Of a DNA stretch of 64,000 nt, positions 56,592 through 64,000 are shown in pieces. The stretch is from Urbifossiella sp046350095. Lineage in GTDB: Bacteria; Planctomycetota; Planctomycetia; Gemmatales; Gemmataceae. The notes under the pieces are model-generated. The model ran no database searches. It was not told the origin of the DNA and was given only the letters and a program-made list of their open reading frames with translations. Numbering within the stretch: the first letter of the stretch is position 1; every line of letters starts with the position of its first letter. Made by a program: the position numbers and the translations under genes. The stretch is from the NCBI GenBank assembly GCA_046350095.1, contig JAXMBA010000004.1, positions 496,001-560,000 of the forward strand, written 5' to 3'.

Positions 56592-58001
56592 TCAGAACAC
56601 GAAGTAGATGAACGGCCGCCCCGCCGCCGGACCAAGGGTAACGAGCAGCACCACGATGCCGACGTAGCACGTCGCCCTCACCAGCGGGGGCAAGTCGAGC
56701 AGCCGGCACGTCGCGCCGCGCAGCCCGCTGAAGACGTGGCCCAGCGCCACCAGCGCCACCAGCCCCGGGACCCATACCGGCACGCCACCGGTGATCTCCC
56801 CGAACGCGCACCACGACCGCAGCAGAAGCCCACCACTGTCCCAGTCCGGCATCCGCACCACCACCATCCCCGCGACCGTCAACCACAGCGTGACCGCCCA
56901 CGCGACAACGGCCCACGGCCGGCTGCCCCGAACCGCGTCGGCCCACGGGACGCCCGAAAGGGCGCGGTCCCACGCGCGGTGGGCGCACACCAGCAGCCCG
57001 TTCCACACCCCGAAGGCGAGCCACGCCCACGACGCCCCGTGCCACAGCCCGCACGCCACGAACACGAGCATGAGATTGCGGTACGTCCGCGCGTCCCCCC
57101 CGCGGCTGCCGCCGAGCGGGACGTACACGTAGTCGCGCAGCCACGCCGACAGCGACACGTGCCAGCGGCGCCAGAAGTCGGGCACGCTCGTCGCCAGGTA
57201 CGGGTAGCGGAAGTTCAGCGGGAGCGTGAACCCGAACCACAGCGCCAGCCCGACCGCGATGTCGGAGTAGCCGCTGAAGTCGCAGTAGAGTTGCGCCGCC
57301 CACGCCAGACACGCCCAGCGGTGCTCCGCCGGGCCGAACGCGGCCGGGTCGGCGAACACCGGCGACACGACCAGCGCGTCCAATTGGTCGGCGACGAGCA
57401 ACTTCTTGAAGAGCCCCAGGAGCAGGAAATGGAGCCCGTCCGCCGCGTGCCGGGCGGTGACCGCCGGCGGCGTGGCCATCTGCGGCAGGAACTCGACGGC
57501 TCGCACGACCGGCCCGGCGGCGAGTTGCGGGAAGAACGACACGAACAGGGCGTAGTCGAGCGGCGAGCGGACGGCGCGGACGTGCCCACGGTACACGTCC
57601 ACGGTGTACGCGATCCCCTGGAACGTGTGAAAGCTGATCCCCAGCGGCAGCAGGATGTCCCACGTCCGGGCGGGGAGCGGGCCGCCGAGTGACACCACGT
57701 TGTCGTAGAAGAACGCGGTGTACTTGAAAGCGAGGAGGAGGCCGAGGTTCGCCGCGACGCTGGCGGACAGCCAGCGCCGGCGGGTGCCGGGGGTGGTAGC
57801 GTCCTCGATGCGGACGGCGGCGACGTAGTCGATTGCGGTGCAGAGAAGGATGACCCACAGGTACTGGGGGCTGAGCCAGGCGTAAAAGAGCCACCCGGCG
57901 GCTAGCAGGATGCGGTACTTCGGCGCGCGGCCGCGTGCGGCGTGGTACAGTACCATCACCGCCGGCAGGAACAGCCAAAACGCCTTCGTGGCGAAGACCA
58001 C
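56592..58001 (-). CDS. MBOAT family O-acyltransferase (AlgI-like)
   Basis: 469 residues from the GTG at 58001, with GGAGG five bases upstream. About ten membrane helices. The catalytic His of the MBOAT family is in CGLWHGASWAW, and the conserved FDWRR-type segment is VPDFWRRWHVSLSAWLRDYVYVPLGG. It moves acyl groups (often acetyl) across the membrane onto a cell-surface polysaccharide. The SGNH-type partner gene immediately upstream ends 16 bases before it, forming the usual AlgI/AlgJ-like pair. Confidence 0.9.
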   Translation of the reverse strand: MVFATKAFWLFLPAVMVLYHAARGRAPKYRILLAAGWLFYAWLSPQYLWVILLCTAIDYVAAVRIEDATTPGTRRRWLSASVAANLGLLLAFKYTAFFYDNVVSLGGPLPARTWDILLPLGISFHTFQGIAYTVDVYRGHVRAVRSPLDYALFVSFFPQLAAGPVVRAVEFLPQMATPPAVTARHAADGLHFLLLGLFKKLLVADQLDALVVSPVFADPAAFGPAEHRWACLAWAAQLYCDFSGYSDIAVGLALWFGFTLPLNFRYPYLATSVPDFWRRWHVSLSAWLRDYVYVPLGGSRGGDARTYRNLMLVFVACGLWHGASWAWLAFGVWNGLLVCAHRAWDRALSGVPWADAVRGSRPWAVVAWAVTLWLTVAGMVVVRMPDWDSGGLLLRSWCAFGEITGGVPVWVPGLVALVALGHVFSGLRGATCRLLDLPPLVRATCYVGIVVLLVTLGPAAGRPFIYFVF

Positions 58002-58017
58002 CACCGCCTCCGTCCGG

Positions 58018-59127
58018 TCAGCGCGCGAGCTCGACACGCACCCGGTCACTCAGCCGCGCCGCGCCGGCCCGGTTCAGGTGGATCACGTCCGCGAAGTCCG
58101 CGTCCGTCAGTCCCGCGGCGGGCCGAACGACGCGCACGCCGCGGTCGCGCTCCAGTTCCGCCAGCCGGGCGCGGTACTCGGCGAACGCCGCGGGGTAGGC
58201 CGCCTCCAGGTCCGCTGTCACCGGCACGTCGAGCAACAGCAGTTCGGTTCCTCCCGCGGAACACCAGTCGATGAGGCGGTGGAGGTACTTCAGGTGCGAG
58301 CCGGTGCGGTAGTTCTGCAGGAACGCGAACGCCTGCGGGCTCACACCGGCAGCCTTTGCGGCGTCGTAGCGACCCGCCGCGAACCCGCGGGCCGGCACGT
58401 AACCCGACCCACTTCTCAACAACTCGGCCCGCTCGCGCAACTCGTCCGCCTCGCGGAACGCCTCAGGCGCCTGTCCGGGGAACACCTCCTCGGCCCGGCA
58501 CGCCGCCCACATGCGGATGCCGTGGCGGTACTGCACGAGGGCCGACACTCTCGCCGCGCGCCCTTGTAGAAAGTGCCGTGAGACCCATTCTGCCGACTCG
58601 GGGCGGAGCCGAACCCAGTCGATCCAGTCCCCCCACGTCATGAGCGAGTGCGGGCCGTGCGGTTCGTGGCGGCCGTCGTTCAGGTCGGTGGCGGTGATCC
58701 CGTACACGAGCACCCGCGGCGGCGTCGGACACGCCCGCAGCACCGCGTGGTACACGTCCGACGTCGTCGCCCCGGAGAGACCTACGGCGTAGCTGGAACG
58801 GAGTTCCCGCCCGTCGCGGACGACCCCGGCGACGCGACCGGGGTCGATCCCTTCGGCGAGCGGCGACCCGCCGACGAACACCAGGTCGCGCGGCTCGCGG
58901 GCGCAGGCCGAGACCCGGGCGGCGTAGTCGTCCGGCGAGTGCCGCTCCCACACGTCGGCGAATCGGCCGATGACCACGTCCGTGAGCAGGAGCAGCGCGG
59001 CGAAGTACACGAGCGTGCGGTGGCGGCGCAGGAACCCCTCGCGGGCCGGCGGCACGACCACGACCGTGGCACGCGCCGTCGGAGGGGGTCGGCTGACGGG
59101 AGTCGTCTCGGTCAGCGCGGGGGGCAC
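58018..59127 (-). CDS. membrane-anchored SGNH-like partner of MBOAT acyltransferase
   Basis: 369 residues from the GTG at 59127 (GAGGA six bases upstream); the longer upstream frame is low-complexity. One N-terminal helix (RTLVYFAALLLLTDVVIGRF), then an AlgX/AlgJ/DHHW-like SGNH fold: LVFVGGSPLAEGIDP (the Gly-x-Ser block), LVYGITATDLND, LLLLDVPVTADLEAAYP and DVIHLNRAGAARLSD, the last with the Asp-x-x-His catalytic dyad. It probably transfers the acyl group delivered by the adjacent MBOAT protein onto a periplasmic glycan. Confidence 0.78.
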   Translation of the reverse strand: MPPALTETTPVSRPPPTARATVVVVPPAREGFLRRHRTLVYFAALLLLTDVVIGRFADVWERHSPDDYAARVSACAREPRDLVFVGGSPLAEGIDPGRVAGVVRDGRELRSSYAVGLSGATTSDVYHAVLRACPTPPRVLVYGITATDLNDGRHEPHGPHSLMTWGDWIDWVRLRPESAEWVSRHFLQGRAARVSALVQYRHGIRMWAACRAEEVFPGQAPEAFREADELRERAELLRSGSGYVPARGFAAGRYDAAKAAGVSPQAFAFLQNYRTGSHLKYLHRLIDWCSAGGTELLLLDVPVTADLEAAYPAAFAEYRARLAELERDRGVRVVRPAAGLTDADFADVIHLNRAGAARLSDRVRVELAR

Positions 59128-59296
59128 GACAAATTCCTCGGGGGCCGCCGAGTCTGCCAGAACCGCGACCCGCCGGGCAAGTCGAGTTCGCACGCCGGAT
59201 TTCGACCCCGCCCTTGCCCGGCCCGGCGGTCCGGGTAGAACAATCGGACTAACCCACCCCGGCCCCGGCCGGACGGTCACCGCGGAGGTCGCTATC

Positions 59297-60316
59297 GTGT
59301 CGCGCGTTCGAGTCGGCGTCGCCGGCCTGTTCTTCGCCTCCCTGGCGGTGGTCGCCCTGGTCGCCTCCCGGGCCGACGCCCAGGACAAGCAATCCTTCAC
59401 GCTCAAGCTCGAGAAGGACAAGGCCTTCTACCAGAAGACCGACACCGTCGTCGCCCAGATCATCAAGGTCCAGGGCCAGGACCTGACCCAGAAGCAGCAG
59501 AGCACGTTCTTCTTCAAGTGGACCCCCGAGAAGATCGAGGGCGAGAAGGCCACGCTGAAGCAGAAGGTCGAGGGGCTGTTCATGTCCATCGACATCTCGG
59601 GCAACCCCATCATCTACGACTCGGCCAAAAAGGAGCCCGCCGGCTCGGCCAGTAACCCAGGCCTGATGGACTTCTTCAAGGGGCTGGAGGGCACCGAGTT
59701 CACCGTCGTCCTGAACACCAAGAGCGGGGCGGTGGAGAAGGTGGACGGCAAGGAAGAGCTGGCGAAGAAGCTCGGCGCCGGCAGCGCCCAGATGGACAGC
59801 CTGCTGAAGAAGATCCTCACCGACGACTCCCTGAAGCAGATGGCCGACCCGACCGCCGGCCTGCTGACGGACGCGGCCCGTGCGGTCGGCGACAAGTGGG
59901 ACCGCAAGACGACCCTGAACCTTGGCCCGGTCGGCTCCTACGAGGTGAAGTACGACTTCACCTACAAGGGCAAGGACGAGAAGCTCAAGCACCTCGACCG
60001 GATCGAGGTGTCGCCGACGATCACGTTCAAGTCGCCGACCGAGAGCACCGAGGGGCTGCTGTTCAAGATCAAGTCGGGCACGCTGGAGACGAAGGCCCTC
60101 GACCCGGACCAGACGCCGAGCGTGATCCTGTTCAACTCGGCCCTCGGGCGGATCGAAAAGGCCACCATCAGCCTGAAGATGGAAGGCGAGCTCATCGTCG
60201 GCATCGGCGGCAACGACACGAAGGTGGCGCTGTCGCAGCGGCAGACGACGACCGTCGAGCAGCAGAACGACCCGTTCCCGCCGGGCCAGGGGAGCCCGAC
60301 CCCGGCGAAGAAGTAA
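59297..60316 (+). CDS. secreted DUF6263-like protein
   Basis: 339 residues from the GTG at 59297, with GGAGG eight bases upstream. The signal peptide is clear (VGVAGLFFASLAVVALVASRADAQ). The mature protein is Lys/Asp-rich, with KDKAFYQKTDTVVAQIIKVQG, QSTFFFKWTPEKIEGEKATLKQKVEG, and a C-terminal beta-rich region (ATISLKMEGELIVGIGGND). This order matches a planctomycete family I recognise as DUF6263. It is likely periplasmic or surface exposed. Role unknown. It is transcribed away from the SGNH gene and is followed by a hairpin. Confidence 0.75.
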   Translation: MSRVRVGVAGLFFASLAVVALVASRADAQDKQSFTLKLEKDKAFYQKTDTVVAQIIKVQGQDLTQKQQSTFFFKWTPEKIEGEKATLKQKVEGLFMSIDISGNPIIYDSAKKEPAGSASNPGLMDFFKGLEGTEFTVVLNTKSGAVEKVDGKEELAKKLGAGSAQMDSLLKKILTDDSLKQMADPTAGLLTDAARAVGDKWDRKTTLNLGPVGSYEVKYDFTYKGKDEKLKHLDRIEVSPTITFKSPTESTEGLLFKIKSGTLETKALDPDQTPSVILFNSALGRIEKATISLKMEGELIVGIGGNDTKVALSQRQTTTVEQQNDPFPPGQGSPTPAKK

Positions 60317-60342
60317 CGAACTGACCAGTTCGGTCCCCTGCC

Positions 60343-60370
60343 CCGCCCGGCCTCGCGCCGGGCGGCGGCG
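60343..60370 (+). terminator. hairpin after DUF6263-like gene
   Basis: A 9-bp stem (60343-60351 with 60357-60365, CCGCCCGGC and its complement) with a 5-base loop is followed by GGCGTTT. It lies 27 bases past the stop at 60316. Confidence 0.5.
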
Positions 60371-60385
60371 TTTCGCGGAGCCGCC

Positions 60386-61252
60386 ATGCGCGTCGCCGTC
60401 CTCGGCGCGGCCGGCCAACTCGGCCGCGACCTGTACCCCCGCCTTTCGGGCACCGTGGTGCCGCTCTCCCGCGCCCACATCGACCTGGAGAAGCCGGAGA
60501 CGATCGCGGCGCACCTCGCCGCCGACCGGCCGGACGTGCTCGTCAACTGTGCCGCGTACAACTTCGTGGACAAGGCCGAGACCGACCCCGGCCCCGCGTT
60601 CGCGGCCAACGGCCTGGGCGTGCGCCTGCTCGCGCGAGCGTGCGCCGCGGCCGGCGTGAAGCTCGTGCACGTCAGTACCGACTACGTGTTCGGTCTCGAC
60701 GCCGACCGCACCGAGCCGTTCACGGAGTCGGACGCCCCCGGACCGGTGAGCGCCTACGGGCTGAGCAAACTGGTCGGCGAGTACGCGGTCCGTGCGGCGC
60801 ACCCCGGCCACCTCGTGGTGCGCACGTGTGGCCTGTACGGCGTGTGGGGGAGCGGCGGAAAGGGCGGCAACTTCGTCGAGACGATGCTCCGCGTCGCCGG
60901 CCAGGGGAAGCCGCTGAGAGTCGTGAACGACCAACGCTGCACCCCGAGCTACACCGCCGACGTGGCCGAAGCCATCGCCGGGCTGGTGAGGGCCGGGGCG
61001 AGCGGGTTGTATCACGTAACCAATTCCGGTTCCTGCACCTGGTACGAGCTGGCCGCCGAGATCTTCCGCCGCGTGGGGGTGGCGGCCGACCTGTCGCCGA
61101 TCACGAGCGCGCAGTTTGCCGCTCCGGCGCGGCGGCCGCCATACAGCGTGCTGTCGAACGCGAAACTGGCAGCATCAGGTGTGCCTGCACCGCGCCCGTG
61201 GTCGGAAGCGCTGGCGGCATACCTGGAGGAACGGGCCAGACCGCGAGCGTGA
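60386..61252 (+). CDS. rfbD: dTDP-4-dehydrorhamnose reductase
   Basis: 288 residues, the usual size. It reduces dTDP-4-dehydro-L-rhamnose to dTDP-L-rhamnose with NAD(P)H, the last step of dTDP-rhamnose synthesis. Seen: nucleotide-binding LGAAGQLGRDL, VNCAAYNFVDKAE, HVSTDYVFG, the catalytic Tyr/Lys pair in SAYGLSKLVGEY, and LYGVWGSGGKGGNFVETML. Other rfb/rml genes are not in this window, so the rhamnose is probably made from a set located elsewhere. A good terminator follows. Confidence 0.93.
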   Translation: MRVAVLGAAGQLGRDLYPRLSGTVVPLSRAHIDLEKPETIAAHLAADRPDVLVNCAAYNFVDKAETDPGPAFAANGLGVRLLARACAAAGVKLVHVSTDYVFGLDADRTEPFTESDAPGPVSAYGLSKLVGEYAVRAAHPGHLVVRTCGLYGVWGSGGKGGNFVETMLRVAGQGKPLRVVNDQRCTPSYTADVAEAIAGLVRAGASGLYHVTNSGSCTWYELAAEIFRRVGVAADLSPITSAQFAAPARRPPYSVLSNAKLAASGVPAPRPWSEALAAYLEERARPRA

Positions 61253-61269
61253 GTGTTCACACGAACATA

Positions 61270-61304
61270 GCCCACCGGCGGGCGCCGGTGGGCTTTCTCG
61301 CTTC
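61270..61304 (+). terminator. rho-independent terminator after rfbD
   Basis: The stem GCCCACCGGCG (61270-61280) pairs with CGCCGGTGGGC (61283-61293). In practice the loop will be a little larger. TTTCTCGCTTCC follows. It lies 18 bases past the stop at 61252. Confidence 0.75.
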
Positions 61305-61348
61305 CGCTCCTTGACTCCGCGCACTCCAGAGCGGATACTACACGTATC

Positions 61349-61363
61349 TGAGATCGCGTCTCA
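61349..61363 (+). promoter_or_regulatory. candidate iron-regulator operator ahead of feoA
   Basis: TGAGATCGCGTCTCA is a 15-base inverted repeat (TGAGA ... TCTCA, 5-base arms) that ends 23 bases before the feoA ATG. Its ends match the 7-1-7 pattern of Fur boxes (TGAnAAT-n-ATTnTCA) only in part. Position and symmetry suggest iron control, but no regulator gene is in the window. Confidence 0.4.
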
Positions 61364-61386
61364 ATAAGCAGTCGGCCGAGGTGGCG

Positions 61387-61626
61387 ATGCTGCCGCTGGA
61401 CATGCTACGGGCCGGGGAGTGGGCCGAGGTGGAGGACGTCAGCGGCCAACCCGCGTGGGTCGGTCGCCTGGCCGAACTCGGCATCCGGCAAGGCTGCCTC
61501 CTCCAGGTCGTGCAGCCGGGCTCGCCGTGTTTGCTGAACGTGGCCGGGTGCAAGCTGTGCCTTCGCCCCGGGGAGTGCTCCCAAATCCTCGTCCGCCCGG
61601 TGGACGACACGCCGGCAGTCGTTTGA
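61387..61626 (+). CDS. feoA: FeoA family protein, first copy
   Basis: 79 residues from the ATG at 61387 (GAGG five bases upstream); a GTG at 61381 would add two. The SH3-like FeoA fold is seen in AGEWAEVEDVSGQPAWVGRLAELGIRQG and GCKLCLRPGECSQILV. It probably works with FeoB in iron(II) uptake. Two extra Cys (in GSPCLLN and GCKLCL) are more than usual. Its stop overlaps the next start (TGATG), so feoA-feoA-feoB are one operon. Confidence 0.92.
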   Translation: MLPLDMLRAGEWAEVEDVSGQPAWVGRLAELGIRQGCLLQVVQPGSPCLLNVAGCKLCLRPGECSQILVRPVDDTPAVV

Positions 61627-61859
61627 TGCCCACCCTCGCCGACCTCCACCCTGGCCAGACCGCCACCGTCGTGTCCCTCGCCGGCGACCCCGCCCTCGTC
61701 CAGCGCCTCTACGAGCTCGGCCTGTTCGAGGGCGAGCCGGTCGAGGTGCTGGCCCTCGCCCCACTCGGCGACCCGGTCGAGGTGCGCGTCGGCAACAGCC
61801 GGCTGTCGCTCCGCAAGGCCGAAGCCGCAAACGTCACCGTGACCGCCCCCCCCGCCTGA
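61626..61859 (+). CDS. feoA: FeoA family protein, second copy
   Basis: 77 residues starting at 61626 in the overlap with the first copy. It has the core FeoA pattern (LHPGQTATVVSLAGDPALVQRLYELGLFEGEPVEVL and VEVRVGNSRLSLRKAEAANV) and is nearer to the canonical FeoA than its neighbour. The stop overlaps the FeoB start by one base (TGATG). Two FeoA proteins per operon are known in several bacteria and may regulate FeoB GTPase activity together. Confidence 0.93.
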   Translation: MPTLADLHPGQTATVVSLAGDPALVQRLYELGLFEGEPVEVLALAPLGDPVEVRVGNSRLSLRKAEAANVTVTAPPA

Positions 61860-64000
61860 TGACAACCACGAAGACGCTCACCGTCGCGCTCGTCGGGAAT
61901 CCCAACGCGGGCAAGTCGACGCTGTTCAACGCCCTGTCCGGGCTGCGGCAGCGCGTCGGCAACTACCCCGGCGTCACCGTCGAGTTGAAGAAGGGCCGGT
62001 TCGACGCCGGTGAGACGCCGGTGGAACTGATCGATCTGCCCGGCACGTACAGCCTCGCGGCCCGCAGCCCGGACGAGATGGTCGCGGTCGATCTGCTGCT
62101 GGGCCGGCGCCCGGAGGAGCCTCGCCCGGACGTGGTCGTGTCCGTCGTGGACGCGACCAACCTCGACCGGCACCTCTACCTCACGAGCCAGCTCCTCGAC
62201 CTGGGTGAACCCGTCGTCGTCGCCGTAAACATGACCGACGCCGCCGCGGCACAGGGCACCCGCATCGATTACGAACGGCTGTCGCGTGAGCTCGGTGTGC
62301 CGGTCGTTCCCATCCAGGCGAACAAGGGCGTCGGCCTCGACGCGCTGACGAGACGGATTCTCACCGCCGCCGGCACGGCCACCGCGCACGGGCCGGCCTT
62401 CCCCGTCGAGTTCGAGAAGGAAGTCGCCGCCCTACAGCCCTCACTCGGCGACGTGCCCGGGATTCTCGTCCGGCGCCTGATCCTGGACGTGAACGGCCAT
62501 GTCGAGCAGTGGCTCGTCGGCACCCGCGGGGACGGGCTGAGGGCGCAGCTCGCCGACGCCCGACAACGGCTCGCGGCGGCCGGCCACCCGGTTCCGGCGG
62601 TCGAGGCGCGGACGCGGTTCGGCTGGGTGCGCACGGCCGTCGCCGCGGCCGTGACCCGGCCTGCCGTGCGGCCGACGACCTGGACCGACCGGCTCGACCG
62701 CGTGCTGACGCACCGGGTGTGGGGTACCCTGGCGTTCCTGGCCGTGATGTTCCTGGTGTTCCAGACGATCTTCACGTGGGCGAAGCCGCTCATGGAGACG
62801 ATCGACACCGGCCGGGAGTGGGCGGCCAGGGGCGTGGAAGGGACGATGGCCCCCGGCCCGCTGCGGGCGCTGCTCGTGGACGGCGTGGTGAAGGGCGTCG
62901 GCAGCGTCGTCATCTTCCTGCCGCAGATCATGATCCTGTTCGGCTTCATCGCCGTGCTGGAAGACTGCGGCTACATGGCCCGCGCCGCGTTCCTGATGGA
63001 CCGACTGATGAGCCGGTGCGGGCTGAGCGGCAAGTCGTTCATCCCGATGCTGTCGTCGGTGGCGTGCGCCATCCCCGGCATCATGAGCACGCGCGTGATC
63101 GAGAACCGCCGCGACCGGCTGACCACGATCCTGGTCGCCCCGCTGATGAGCTGCTCGGCGCGGCTGCCGGTGTACGTACTGCTCATCGCCGCGTTCCTGC
63201 CGGTGAAGTCGGACGACAACCCCGACGGCTTCGCCTGGTGGGTGCCCGGGCTAACGCTGTTCGCCATGTACCTCATCGGCTTCGTCGCCGCCCCGGTGGT
63301 GGCGTTGCTGTTGAAGCGGACGCTGCTCCGCGGCGCGACGCCGGTGTTCGTGATGGAGTTGCCGGCTTACAAGCGGCCGACGCTGCGGGCAGTCGTGCGG
63401 CGGATGGTGGAAGCGGGCTGGGCGTTCGTCCGCCGGGCGGGCACGGTCATCCTCGCGGCGATGGTCCTGATCTGGGCGTCGCTGTACTTCCCGCACACCG
63501 ACGCGGCAGGCGTTTCCTACGAAGAGCGCGTCGCCGCCGCGGAGGCGAAGAAGGACGCGGCCGGCGCCGACGAGGAGGCCGCCGCCGCGGCCGAACGGGA
63601 TCGGAACGCCATCAACGGCGAGTGGAAGCGGAACAGCTACCTGGGCCGAGTCGGCCGGGCGCTGGAGCCGGTGTTCACGCCGCTGGGGTGGGACTGGCGG
63701 ATCGGCACCGCGGCGCTCGCGAGTTTCCCCGCGCGAGAGGTCGTGGTCGGCATGCTCGGCATGGTGTACGACGTGGGCGAGGACACGGGCGAGGACGGCT
63801 CGGCGCTCGCGGAGGTGATGCGGAAGGAGTGGGCCGCGTCCGGCGCGGCGGCGAGCTACCCGGTGCCGGTGGCGCTGTCGCTCATGGTGTTTGTGGCGCT
63901 GTGCCTGCAGTGCGTCTCGACGCTCGCCGTGATGCGCCGCGAGACGGGCAACTGGTGGTGGCCGGCGTTCACGTTCGCGTACATGACGGGGCTGGCGTAC
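61859..64000 (+). CDS. feoB: FeoB iron(II) transporter, 5' part
   Basis: 714 codons, open to the window end; the ATG at 61859 overlaps the preceding stop. The N-terminal G domain is complete: G1 GNPNAGKST (13-21), G2 in YPGVTVE, G3 DLPG, G4 NMTD and G5 IQANKG. After the helical spacer come the membrane helices and two Gate domains (GSVVIFLPQIMILFGFIAVLEDCGYMARAAF and SFPAREVVVGML). Near residue 560 there is an Ala/Glu/Lys-rich loop (AAAEAKKDAAGADEEAAAAAER). It imports ferrous iron. The last helices and the C-terminus lie beyond the window. Confidence 0.97.
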   Translation, partial: MTTTKTLTVALVGNPNAGKSTLFNALSGLRQRVGNYPGVTVELKKGRFDAGETPVELIDLPGTYSLAARSPDEMVAVDLLLGRRPEEPRPDVVVSVVDATNLDRHLYLTSQLLDLGEPVVVAVNMTDAAAAQGTRIDYERLSRELGVPVVPIQANKGVGLDALTRRILTAAGTATAHGPAFPVEFEKEVAALQPSLGDVPGILVRRLILDVNGHVEQWLVGTRGDGLRAQLADARQRLAAAGHPVPAVEARTRFGWVRTAVAAAVTRPAVRPTTWTDRLDRVLTHRVWGTLAFLAVMFLVFQTIFTWAKPLMETIDTGREWAARGVEGTMAPGPLRALLVDGVVKGVGSVVIFLPQIMILFGFIAVLEDCGYMARAAFLMDRLMSRCGLSGKSFIPMLSSVACAIPGIMSTRVIENRRDRLTTILVAPLMSCSARLPVYVLLIAAFLPVKSDDNPDGFAWWVPGLTLFAMYLIGFVAAPVVALLLKRTLLRGATPVFVMELPAYKRPTLRAVVRRMVEAGWAFVRRAGTVILAAMVLIWASLYFPHTDAAGVSYEERVAAAEAKKDAAGADEEAAAAAERDRNAINGEWKRNSYLGRVGRALEPVFTPLGWDWRIGTAALASFPAREVVVGMLGMVYDVGEDTGEDGSALAEVMRKEWAASGAAASYPVPVALSLMVFVALCLQCVSTLAVMRRETGNWWWPAFTFAYMTGLAY

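Overview
The window reads as chromosomal DNA of a planctomycete, most likely of the Gemmataceae type. The basis is a very high GC content, a secreted DUF1549/DUF1553 + DUF1501 pair, DUF4159 and DUF6263-like proteins, a membrane-bound Hanks-type kinase with a large insertion, a futalosine-pathway menaquinone gene, and many GTG/TTG starts. The lineage call is inference from gene content. No tRNA, rRNA, CRISPR array, transposase or phage gene was seen. About 50 protein genes are supported, with two cut by the window ends: a DUF4159 protein at the left and FeoB at the right.

Layout: (1) 1-8.8 kb: a DUF4159 gene converges, across a 34-bp-arm inverted repeat, on a minus-strand set DUF1549/DUF1553 - DUF1501 - small unknown protein. 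Then come a small secreted protein, a coiled-coil membrane protein, a TIM-barrel sugar isomerase/epimerase, a receiver-like protein without its phospho-Asp, and RidA. (2) 8.8-11.4 kb: a large membrane protein with a PQQ-type propeller. (3) 11.6-28.9 kb: one long plus-strand type IV pilus/type II secretion-like locus. It holds a PilB-type ATPase, PilT with an acidic tail, a second PilB-type ATPase, PilC, four intact prepilin-like proteins, a fifth broken by three apparent single-base shifts, and a 1683-aa protein with a PilX-like N-terminus. No secretin or PilM/N/O genes lie in the window.

(4) 29-36.4 kb: N4-glycosylasparaginase, a TIGR04222-like membrane protein with a Gly/Cys tail, small planctomycete proteins, a JAMM peptidase, a 7Fe ferredoxin, ferrochelatase, a vWA protein and a secreted protein. 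(5) 36.4-43.8 kb: a Ser/Thr kinase, an ABC ATPase/permease pair, a TadG-like vWA surface protein and an unresolved small reading frame upstream of it. (6) 44-53 kb: a fused substrate-binding/permease amino-acid transporter with its ATPase and MqnD, all linked by ATGA overlaps. An aminoacyl-tRNA-protein transferase follows, then an ABC-2 type ATPase, a large permease and a membrane-anchored partner. (7) 53-64 kb: a PIG-L deacetylase, a secreted esterase, a hybrid histidine kinase, an MBOAT/SGNH acyl-transfer pair, a DUF6263-like secreted protein, dTDP-4-dehydrorhamnose reductase and a feoA-feoA-feoB iron(II) uptake operon.

The strongest themes are cell-surface assembly (pilus-like machine, TadG-like protein, O-acylation pair, rhamnose synthesis) and iron/redox biology (ferredoxin, ferrochelatase, Feo, menaquinone). 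Several signalling proteins have altered catalytic residues. The pilus-like locus, with its broken prepilin and giant last gene, is the best candidate for an incompletely described system. Nothing here proves a wholly new one.
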